From: Klebsiella variicola
GTDB lineage: Bacteria; Pseudomonadota; Gammaproteobacteria; Enterobacterales; Enterobacteriaceae
NCBI RefSeq assembly: GCF_000828055.2
Contig: NZ_CP010523.2
Coordinates: 744,001 to 808,000 of the forward strand
Reading direction: 5' to 3'
DNA length: 64,000 nucleotides
Of this stretch, positions 14,857-21,807 are shown in pieces; the stretch's first letter is position 1, and each line of letters opens with the position of its first letter. The notes below the pieces were generated by a model. That model was not told the origin of the DNA and did not search any database. It worked only from the letters and a program-made list of their open reading frames with translations. The translations under genes and the position numbers were made by a program.

Positions 14857-17847
14857 ATGGGTGAACTTGTTGAACGTAAAATTGGTAAAAACATAATTAG
14901 CTGGCTTCCTCTCGATGATAAGATACTTTCTAGAGATGACGTTTATACTTCATGGTGTGGTTCTAACTTTATTTTTAAGCAAGAGAATGCAAAATTTAAT
15001 ATTCAAGGGTTACGCCCCCCTCAGGTCGGTGGAATATATGCAGCATTAGGGGCTGAGATGTCTGATGACAATAGTGCAGCAACAATCGTTATGCCTACCG
15101 GAACAGGTAAAACTGAAACGATATTATCTATGGTAGTTGCCGGTAAGTTTGAACGTACCTTAGTTATTGTCCCTTCAGATGCTCTTCGTGAACAAATAAA
15201 TACTAAATTTATTCATCTTGGTTTATTACGAAAATTAGGTTTAATTGGAGAAGATATTGCTAATCCTGTTACTGCTATGGTTAAGCAAGGAATCGACAAT
15301 GAAAGTGATTTGAATGCAATTTTAGATTCAAATGTTATAATCGCATCTGCTTCTGTACTTTCTAAGTTTTCTCCTGATTATTTTTCAAAATTAACTCAGA
15401 AATGTTCCCATCTTATTGTGGATGAGGCTCATCATGTTACTGCAGCTACATGGGCAAGAGTTAAAGCTTGTTTTGATGAGAAATCTGTTTTCCAGTTCAC
15501 GGCAACACCATTCAGGACTGACCGTTCCAGGGTCGAAGGGAGAATAATATTTAACTATCCATTGAAGAAAGCCCAAGACGATGGTTATTTTAAACCAATA
15601 GAATTTCATCCAGTTCGTGAATTTGTTGAAGAATGTTCAGATCAGGCCATTGCCGAGAAAACTATCATGCTTTTGAGAGCAGACCTGGCTGCAGGTTTTA
15701 ATCATATAGCGATGGCAAGAGCCCAAACAATTAAAAGAGCAACAGAAATTTTCGAGTTGTATAAAGATGAAATTGATCTCAATCCTGTTCTTATAAACAG
15801 CAAGGTAAAGAAAAAGAGTGAGGTGTTGGATGCTATAAAAGCGGGAAAGCATAGAATAATTATTTGTGTCGATATGCTTGGTGAAGGGTTTGATCTGCCA
15901 CAACTTAAAATATCAGCAATTCATGACCCTCATAAAAGTATTAATATAATGCTCCAGTTTACGGGGCGATTCACACGAACAACGCAAGATGTTGGAAATG
16001 CTAAATTCATTGCAAATATTGCTAATGCTGATGTTAATGAAAGTTTAGATGAGTTATATAAAGAAGACTCTGACTGGAATAATATAATTAGTGATATCAG
16101 CTCAAAACAAATACGGTATGAAAAAGAATATCAGGAATTTCGTTCAAAATTCACAACGCCTAGTAAACTTTTAGATTTAGGACTTACCCCAAACATTAGT
16201 ACTACAGTTTATAATATGAAGTTAGCTGCATGGGATCCAGATAAGTTTCATAAATTCTGTAGTAAATATTTTCAGTTGATTGATTTTGTTCTCAATGATG
16301 AAAAGGATATTTTGATTTTTTCAGTGAAGTCATATAATCCAGTAGGCTGGACAAGTTCCAGAGAACTATTCGATGAATCATGGGACTTATATATTGCTTT
16401 TTATGATAAAAATTTAAATTTGTTGTTTATTCATTCATCCGCAAAAGATGGACTGGTAAGAAAGCTTGTTGAATCAATTGCACATAATGCTTCTCAAATT
16501 CAGGGGGAACGTGTCTTTAGGGCATTGTCTGGTGTAAAAAGACTCAAGTTACAAAATGTTGGTTTAAATAAAAATAAGAAAGGTTTACGTTATTCAATGC
16601 ATACAGGTACTGAAATAAATGATCAGATACCAGATATTGAAGCTAAGAGATCTATAAAATCCAATATCTTTGGAAAGGGATATGAAAATGGAGTTGCGGT
16701 AAGTATTGGATGCTCATATAAAGGAAAGATCTGGGCTATGGACAGTGATTCTTTAGATAAATGGATTTTATGGTGTAAAGGGGTTGGAAATAAGATACTG
16801 GATAATACAATCGATACAAATAAGATAATGAAAACAGTTATGCAGACTGAAGAGATTGAAGAGTTTCCTGCTCTTAACCCGCTGGCTGTTGAATGGCCTG
16901 TAGAATTATTGAGGAAAAATGAATCTAAAGTCACTATTACATCATCAACGTGGACCGAAAAAATTATCAATTGTGAGTTAACATTCTCAAATATTCAATC
17001 CGGTGGAAACAAGTCATGGGACATTGAATTAACTAGCATCCATGGTAAGAGTTTAGTGACTGCAACAATCCTTCAAAAAGGAGAGGTTAAATTTACGTCC
17101 CTTGATGATTTAGATATTATTTGGGGAGAGCAAAAACATAAATTAACTGATTTTTTTAATGAATATCCTCCTGTTTTTTTTATGGCAGATACTTCAATTA
17201 TTGATGGTGGGTTCAGATATTATCCATGTGAAGAATACGCATATCTATATGAAATAAATAATATTGATAATTGGGATTGGTCTGGCGTAGATATCTCTGT
17301 AGAATCACAAACTGAAAAGAAACTAGTTAACTCTATTCAATATCATACAATCCATAAAATCCTTGATAGTTATGATGTTGTTTTTGATGATGATGGTGCT
17401 GGAGAGGTTGCAGATATAGTTGCAATTAAGAATATTAATAATAATGAACTTATTATTGATTTATATCACTGTAAGTACTGTTTAAAAACGGATGGAATTG
17501 CACGCCCAGGAGCGAGAATTGATGATGTGTATCAGGTAGCAGGTCAGGCAATAAAAAGTGTAAAATGGTTTGGTGATAAAGAAAAACTTATCCTACGTTT
17601 AATTGACCGTGAACGCAGTCGCCTTGCTAAAGGGAAAGCCTCAAGAATAGAAAAGGGAAATCTTGACGATCTCTTTAATTTGGCAAAAATTTCCCGATAT
17701 TCCTCTTTTCGTTTAGGTATTTCAATTGTTCAACCTGCAATATCTAAAGCTGTCATATCAAATGAACAGCTTTCTGTTTTAGGCGCCACTGAGACTTATA
17801 TTAACGAAGTGAGTGGTGTAAAACTAAAAATCATAGTTAGTCAGTAG
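14857..17847 (+). CDS. DEAH-box SF2 helicase with probable C-terminal nuclease domain
   Basis: The 996-residue protein has Walker A PTGTGKT at residues 80-86, DEAH at 189-192, a SATP-like FTATPFRTD motif III, GEGFDLP near residue 345 and QFTGRFTRT (motif VI) at 367-375. That makes a complete SF2 helicase core. Near the C-terminus, DDDGAGEVAD (844-853) followed by IIDLYHCKY (H871, K873) looks like a PD-(D/E)xK nuclease core in which the second acid is replaced by His. The gene is strikingly AT-rich, with codon use unlike its neighbours, suggesting independent acquisition. It has its own ribosome-binding site 75 bp after the SMC operon. A helicase-nuclease of this kind on a defence island suggests anti-phage or restriction activity, but I do not recognise a named system. 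Confidence 0.75.
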   Translation: MGELVERKIGKNIISWLPLDDKILSRDDVYTSWCGSNFIFKQENAKFNIQGLRPPQVGGIYAALGAEMSDDNSAATIVMPTGTGKTETILSMVVAGKFERTLVIVPSDALREQINTKFIHLGLLRKLGLIGEDIANPVTAMVKQGIDNESDLNAILDSNVIIASASVLSKFSPDYFSKLTQKCSHLIVDEAHHVTAATWARVKACFDEKSVFQFTATPFRTDRSRVEGRIIFNYPLKKAQDDGYFKPIEFHPVREFVEECSDQAIAEKTIMLLRADLAAGFNHIAMARAQTIKRATEIFELYKDEIDLNPVLINSKVKKKSEVLDAIKAGKHRIIICVDMLGEGFDLPQLKISAIHDPHKSINIMLQFTGRFTRTTQDVGNAKFIANIANADVNESLDELYKEDSDWNNIISDISSKQIRYEKEYQEFRSKFTTPSKLLDLGLTPNISTTVYNMKLAAWDPDKFHKFCSKYFQLIDFVLNDEKDILIFSVKSYNPVGWTSSRELFDESWDLYIAFYDKNLNLLFIHSSAKDGLVRKLVESIAHNASQIQGERVFRALSGVKRLKLQNVGLNKNKKGLRYSMHTGTEINDQIPDIEAKRSIKSNIFGKGYENGVAVSIGCSYKGKIWAMDSDSLDKWILWCKGVGNKILDNTIDTNKIMKTVMQTEEIEEFPALNPLAVEWPVELLRKNESKVTITSSTWTEKIINCELTFSNIQSGGNKSWDIELTSIHGKSLVTATILQKGEVKFTSLDDLDIIWGEQKHKLTDFFNEYPPVFFMADTSIIDGGFRYYPCEEYAYLYEINNIDNWDWSGVDISVESQTEKKLVNSIQYHTIHKILDSYDVVFDDDGAGEVADIVAIKNINNNELIIDLYHCKYCLKTDGIARPGARIDDVYQVAGQAIKSVKWFGDKEKLILRLIDRERSRLAKGKASRIEKGNLDDLFNLAKISRYSSFRLGISIVQPAISKAVISNEQLSVLGATETYINEVSGVKLKIIVSQ

Positions 17848-17875
17848 ATTATGTAGGTCATTATTGAGTTATATG

Positions 17876-17921
17876 GAGTTATTTTATTAGTGTTAACCTG
17901 ATAACACTATGTAAATAACTC
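17876..17921. terminator. Long interrupted stem between convergent genes
   Basis: GAGTTATTT pairs with AAATAACTC outside, and TAGTGTTA pairs with TAACACTA inside, separated by a 3x3 internal loop and closed by a 6-base loop. It lies between the helicase stop and the end of the AbiEii gene and can act on both strands. Confidence 0.55.
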
Positions 17922-17991
17922 TATAAAAAATAACAAACGCAATCGTATGATCTGGCTTGAGGCTTTCTATAAATTTGAATTATTAGATAAA

Positions 17992-19065
17992 CTATATTTG
18001 TGCCCCAGAGTCACGCATAAACCGATTGATTTCATCTTGCGCATGGCGAAGACGATCGGCAATGTCAGTAAATCGGTCAGGCTGATGAAAGAACATTCCT
18101 CCTTCCACCGCCGTTTGATGATCTCCGGCGATCGCGGCGAACCGTTCATCGTCGTCTGGCAATAGTTGTAACTTTCCGACAATGACCTGAGTAAAATCCA
18201 CGCCCGGCACGGGCCAGCGACGTTGCTTCATTTCGACCACATTCTGCATGGCTTCCTGCGTTTCATAGGGGTTGGCAAAATGATTACGCAGCAGGCAGTC
18301 CACATCATACCAGTGGCGTGCCAGTCGGGCCGGATTTGGCGCTTTGGTTTGCGTGCAGAACTGGTGCAGCGCCGTCAGCTTTTCCCAAAGAATATAACCG
18401 GTGTCATAAGCGTTTACGGTCGCGGTGGGTAACTGGAGTGTATCCATGCCTGCAATCCCGGACAGATAACTTACAACAGGCATCAGATCGGTTGGCTTGC
18501 CACGATTTCGTCCGCCAAATTCCAACAGAATATGATCGCGCTGATAGGCCATACTGTCTTCTTTCACCCGTGGGAAATAGATATCGACTTTTTCGCCACC
18601 GCTGTCGGGCTCCATGTTTGCTTCAAGGCCCGGAATTTCATAAACCTGAAAGCGTTGGTTTAACCGTTCTGCCAGCGCGTTTGTCCATTCTGTTAAGCGC
18701 TCTTGCTGCTGCTCTCTGAACCGACGATTCTGGCTGTTATTTAGCGTGCTTTGCTCCCATGCCTGCTGTTCTTCCTCTTCTGAGTGACCTGCCAGATCGG
18801 CCCAGTGAACAGAAAGATCGATATCTTCAGAAAAACGCTCAATCACGTTCCAGCATTTGCTTAACGCCGTTCCACCTTTAAACGCGACAGATAATTCTCC
18901 CAGCAAATCCTCATTAAAAAGCAGTCGAAGGATCTCCGTTACCCAGAGATCCTTTTCCAGAAAACTGGCTCCCAGCCCGGAGGGATGCTGCTGCGCCGCG
19001 TAAGAGAGGATTTCCTGAAGCTCGCTACGTTGTGATGCGTTCCGGTAGTAATCAAAAATGTTCAT
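17992..19065 (-). CDS. abiEii: AbiEii-type nucleotidyltransferase toxin
   Basis: The 357-residue product carries the nucleotidyltransferase signature of AbiEii/AbiGii toxins: KGGTALSK at residues 63-70 and D81-x-D83 in SEDIDLSV. This toxin class modifies target RNA (tRNA 3'-end nucleotide addition is reported for relatives) and arrests growth, and it is paired with a DNA-binding antitoxin in the type IV toxin-antitoxin scheme. Its start overlaps the antitoxin stop by one base (TGATG), so the antitoxin is translated first. It is GC-richer than the neighbouring helicase, so it probably joined the island separately. Confidence 0.85.
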   Translation of the reverse strand: MNIFDYYRNASQRSELQEILSYAAQQHPSGLGASFLEKDLWVTEILRLLFNEDLLGELSVAFKGGTALSKCWNVIERFSEDIDLSVHWADLAGHSEEEEQQAWEQSTLNNSQNRRFREQQQERLTEWTNALAERLNQRFQVYEIPGLEANMEPDSGGEKVDIYFPRVKEDSMAYQRDHILLEFGGRNRGKPTDLMPVVSYLSGIAGMDTLQLPTATVNAYDTGYILWEKLTALHQFCTQTKAPNPARLARHWYDVDCLLRNHFANPYETQEAMQNVVEMKQRRWPVPGVDFTQVIVGKLQLLPDDDERFAAIAGDHQTAVEGGMFFHQPDRFTDIADRLRHAQDEINRFMRDSGAQI

Positions 19066-19682
19066 CAGAGCGCCTTTTGCAACGCTATAAGCTGCGAGCG
19101 CCAGGCGTGAAGCGCAGGCTCATTCATTAACTTTCCGGCAATCTGTCGCGCTTTAGCGGACGGGATGCGGAGCCGATGAAAAGCATTCTTCAGCGTTTCC
19201 GGTGGAGTATGTTGCTGATCCAGACTCAACAAACCACGCATCAGCTCTCCTTCAGGTCGGTTCAGCCAACGTAACCGGCTTGCTGATTTGTGCTGGATCC
19301 GGACCAGCTCATTGCCGACACGAAACTCTCGCGTAGGGCCGTTTGACCAGTAGATACGTTTAACCGGTGCCTGCGTTTGCAGCCCTAACCGGTAAGCGGC
19401 TTCCAGTCCCTGAAGGGTGATTTTGTAACCGCGTTCTTTTGCCCATGCGGCGGCAACCTCATTGGCACTAGCGACTATGTTTACGGATGGAAGATTTTTC
19501 AACGGTTTTGGCCGAGAGTAGAAGCCTCGTTCGACCCGGACCAGCAGGCCTTCTTTGACCAGACGACTCATTGCCTGTTGTACCGACGCACGGCTTCCCA
19601 GCGAATAAAATCCGCTGATGGAAAAGGGGATGCCACGCTTCATACGGTGAACCCGCTGGCGGGCCAGAGCGGCAACAGACAT
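19065..19682 (-). CDS. AbiEi-type antitoxin/transcriptional regulator (DUF6088-like)
   Basis: The 205-residue protein has an N-terminal winged-helix region (SRASVQQAMSRLVKEGLLVRVERGFYSRP, about residues 30-60) typical of AbiEi antitoxins. A basic C-terminal domain follows that is expected to counter the toxin. It is the first gene of the pair and has an AGGAGA ribosome-binding site before its ATG. A perfect 12-bp palindrome at 19736 in its promoter region is a plausible self-repression site, as AbiEi proteins bind inverted repeats upstream of their own operons. Confidence 0.8.
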   Translation of the reverse strand: MSVAALARQRVHRMKRGIPFSISGFYSLGSRASVQQAMSRLVKEGLLVRVERGFYSRPKPLKNLPSVNIVASANEVAAAWAKERGYKITLQGLEAAYRLGLQTQAPVKRIYWSNGPTREFRVGNELVRIQHKSASRLRWLNRPEGELMRGLLSLDQQHTPPETLKNAFHRLRIPSAKARQIAGKLMNEPALHAWRSQLIALQKAL

Positions 19683-19735
19683 TAATTCTCCTGGACTGAC
19701 GTTTCATTATAATGTGGATTTATTTTAGACCATAC

Positions 19736-19747
19736 ATACCATGGTAT
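19736..19747. promoter_or_regulatory. Palindromic operator candidate for the AbiE pair
   Basis: ATACCATGGTAT is a perfect 12-bp palindrome 54 bp upstream of the antitoxin ATG. A TATAAT -10 element lies between them on the minus strand (near 19707-19712), so the palindrome would fall at or just upstream of the -35 region. Confidence 0.5.
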
Positions 19748-19959
19748 ACAAGAATATTGATGTCAGTAAAAATTTGTATATATCGATAGAATTAGTTGCA
19801 GGGATTTCTAATAAGTGACCCTGTTAATTTCTGTCTTAGGCCTCAGCGTTTAGTGGTTCCTCATTGCGTCTGAATCTGGGGCGTCTTGTTTTCGGGGCTG
19901 CTCTGTCCAACCGAGAATCTGGGCCGGCAATTGGCGCATGCAGTGATTGGTATCTCTGA

Positions 19960-20169
19960 CTGTTTCAAAAGGAGAGTGCTGTTCTGAAGACAGGAGAGCA
20001 GTCAATAAGCCCTGAACGCCAACTTCTCCTCCTTGCCGCCAAAGTGGTACTTGAGCTGCCAGAGTTTTCATCCGTTAGGTTTAATCAGCAGGTCCAGACA
20101 CTGCGCGTCGCTGGGCTTGTAAGGCGTATTGCCAGACTTGGTATTCCGGATGGTGGTATCGGTATTTGA
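19960..20169 (+). pseudogene. Coding-like remnant at the right island end
   Basis: A 69-codon open frame ends in TGA just before the first right-border repeat. It lacks an ATG/GTG start and a ribosome-binding site, but its translation is protein-like (for example LLLLAAKVVLELPEFSSVRFNQ). It may be the tail of a gene cut when the island formed. Family not recognised. The rest of 19750-20170 shows no gene. Confidence 0.3.
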
Positions 20170-20170
20170 G

Positions 20171-20183
20171 TGCCCGAACTCGG
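20171..20183 (-). repeat. Degenerate tRNA-Phe 3'-end core
   Basis: TGCCCGAACTCGG matches the core of pheV with one mismatch and lacks the first three bases (the CCA end). It marks the inner end of the right-border repeats and is the best partner (attR) for the core at 8083. Confidence 0.55.
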
Positions 20184-20346
20184 ACTAACGCCGCAGGCGT
20201 TGAACAGCGCGCGTGTCGCGCTGGCCCCGAAGGGGTGAGCCGCTGTGCGGCGAATAATCGAACTCAGTTCGATGAAGAGTCCGGATGTAGAAAAGCAAAA
20301 AACCGCCTTTTGGGCAGGTTCTTTAAATAGTGGTGCCCGGGCTCGG
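20184..20346. repeat. Border unit, copy B (163 bp)
   Basis: The unit consists of the five-hairpin array (20184-20284), a degenerate terminator (one base lost from the stem) and a tRNA 3'-end core (20331-20346, one mismatch). It is tandem with copy C, which has the same length. Confidence 0.75.
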
Positions 20347-20509
20347 ACTAACGCCGCAGGCGTTGAACAGCGCGCGTGCCGCGCTGGCCCCGAAGGGGTG
20401 AGCCGCTGTGCGGCGAATAATCGAACGCAGTTCGATGGAGAGTCCGGTCGTAGAAAAGCAAAAACCCGCCTTTTGGGCGGGTTCTTTAAATAGTGGTGCC
20501 CGGACTCGG
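20347..20509. repeat. Border unit, copy C (163 bp), joined to pheV
   Basis: This is the same unit as copy B, with the hairpin array at 20347-20447 and a perfect terminator at 20463-20483. Its core is the actual 3' end of the tRNA gene. Read on the minus strand, the order is tRNA, terminator, hairpin array. Confidence 0.75.
20463..20483 (-). terminator. pheV terminator
   Basis: AACCCGCC and GGCGGGTT form an 8-bp stem, followed on the minus strand by TTTTTGC, 11 bp beyond the tRNA 3' end. Confidence 0.75.
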
Positions 20510-20569
20510 AATCGAACCAAGGACACGGGGATTTTCAATCCCCTGCTCTACCGACTGAGCTATCCGGGC
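20494..20569 (-). tRNA. pheV: tRNA-Phe (GAA)
   Basis: The minus strand gives a 76-nt cloverleaf starting GCCCGGATAGCTCAG and ending CCGGGCACCA, with the CCA encoded. The anticodon GAA is at 20534-20536 in the loop of the GGGGATTGAAAATCCCC arm, and the TTCGATTC T-loop is present. Position beside yqgA and speC identifies it as pheV. Its 3' end is the integration target of the adjacent island. Confidence 0.97.
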
Positions 20570-20674
20570 AACGGGGCGCATTAAACCGTAATCGCCGCGC
20601 CTCGTCAACGAAATTTATCTGTTTTGCAGCAGACTGAACAATCTATCACCACATTGCGCTAAAAGCACGCGTCT

Positions 20675-21388
20675 TCAGGCAAAAAACAGCGTCCAGGCCG
20701 CTGAAATTGGCATCGCCAGCACCAGCGCAGGCAGCATATTCACCACCGCAAACATTTTTATCCCGCAGATGCGCAGCCCGGTGGCCACCAGCAGCATACC
20801 GCCGACGGCGCTGAAATCCGCCAACATCGTCGGGGTAGTAAGCGGCATAATGATCGCCGCGCAGGCCGCAAGAGTCAGCTGGATGAGCAGCATCGGCACG
20901 CTGATGGCGGCGACGGCAATGCCCAGGGTGCAGGCGAAAATGGTGGCAGTGAAAAAGTCGAGAAACGCTTTAGCAATCAGAATGCTGGCGTCGCCAGTCA
21001 TCCCTTCGCGCATGGCGCCGAAGACGCCGGTGCCGCTGGCGCAGAACAGGACGATAATCGCCACATAGCTCTGAATATAAGACTCATGAGCCGAAGCCTT
21101 TTTCTTGCCTTTCGCTGACATCAACTGCTGGAGCTTACTGACCAGCGTATTGATGCCTTTTTCCATATTGCATATTTCGCCGAGCAGCGTCCCCACCAGG
21201 GTCGACAGCACCATCACTGGCAGATTGGCGCACTTAATGACCAGTAAAATGCCGATGCCTAATGACGCCAGGCCAAAAATTGAGGTCATTGATGTGCGGA
21301 TCCGTTCCGGCAACCGTTGACTGAGCAAGGCACCCAGCACACCGCCGACCAGCACCGCGCTGGCGTTAATAAAAGGTCCTGTAACCAC
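20675..21388 (-). CDS. yqgA: DUF554 inner-membrane protein YqgA
   Basis: The 237-residue protein is almost entirely hydrophobic, with about seven membrane segments and the DUF554 opening MVTGPFINASAVLVGGVLGALLSQ. Function is not established; DUF554 proteins are described as putative transport or channel proteins. It lies between pheV and speC as in E. coli and is transcribed away from speC. Confidence 0.92.
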   Translation of the reverse strand: MVTGPFINASAVLVGGVLGALLSQRLPERIRTSMTSIFGLASLGIGILLVIKCANLPVMVLSTLVGTLLGEICNMEKGINTLVSKLQQLMSAKGKKKASAHESYIQSYVAIIVLFCASGTGVFGAMREGMTGDASILIAKAFLDFFTATIFACTLGIAVAAISVPMLLIQLTLAACAAIIMPLTTPTMLADFSAVGGMLLVATGLRICGIKMFAVVNMLPALVLAMPISAAWTLFFA

Positions 21389-21552
21389 GCTGACTCCTGT
21401 TAAATATCCCTGATAACCGCATTATTATGACGTTAACCCGCCGTGAAAGCTTGTGTATCCGTGATATAAGTGCATACGGTTTTCATCTTGCGCCTGTTCG
21501 GGAAAGGTGCCATGATTGCGCGAATTTTCTCCTCCCTGATATGAGGCCGCCG

Positions 21553-21648
21553 ATGACGACACTGCCATTATCTCGCCAGCGACGTCGCGCACAGATGCGC
21601 GGGGTGCCTCATCTTGCTACGCTTACTCCTCTGTTCACCATGCGGTGA
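21553..21648 (+). CDS. Putative Arg-rich leader peptide upstream of speC, 31 residues
   Basis: A GAGG ribosome-binding site lies 6 bases before an ATG that opens a 31-codon frame with a basic centre (SRQRRRAQMR). The stop lies 159 bases before the speC start. An Arg-rich leader peptide (SpeFL) is known to sense ornithine before the inducible decarboxylase gene speF, so a similar device before speC is plausible but unproven. The rest of the 419-bp yqgA-speC gap has no other gene. Confidence 0.4.
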   Translation: MTTLPLSRQRRRAQMRGVPHLATLTPLFTMR

Positions 21649-21753
21649 AGGACACGTATGCTCACTGTAGGGCAACAGTAAGATCGGACGCGTCTGCTTT
21701 TACTGATGTCCGGCGGTCGGAGCTGAAATCCGTCAGACCCGGACACATCGTTG

Positions 21754-21780
21754 GGCAAGGTTTCCTTGTCTGAGATTTTT
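21754..21780 (+). promoter_or_regulatory. Attenuator-like hairpin before speC
   Basis: GGCAAGG and CCTTGTC pair (one G-T) around a TTT loop, followed 5 bases later by TTTTT, 28 bases before the speC start. Upstream, GATGTCCGG near 21700 can pair with CCGGACACATC near 21739, so alternative folds are possible. Confidence 0.35.
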
Positions 21781-21807
21781 ACACTCCCGATACGGGCATT
21801 TGCGCTT

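Larger units (their letters stand above)
8083..20509. mobile_element. pheV-associated genomic (defence) island, about 12.4 kb
   Basis: The segment lies between a copy of the tRNA-Phe 3' end at 8083 and the intact tRNA gene, whose 3' end is at 20494. Its genes are poorer in GC than the flanks, strikingly so for the helicase at 14857. The cargo is a Wadjet-like SMC operon, a helicase-nuclease and an AbiE pair, all defence-type functions. No integrase or excisionase is recognisable, so the element appears immobile or was mobilised in trans. The pheV locus beside yqgA-speC is a well-known enterobacterial integration hotspot. Confidence 0.75.

Noticed and set aside
19850..20071. Minus-strand 73-residue frame as an integrase remnant
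   Set aside because: No tyrosine-recombinase motifs (R...HxxR...Y) are visible; the opposite strand has the more protein-like frame.
20245..20493. Open frame across the right-border repeats
   Set aside because: It arises from the repeated hairpin units being multiples of no stop in that frame; the translation is internally repetitive and there is no ribosome-binding site.
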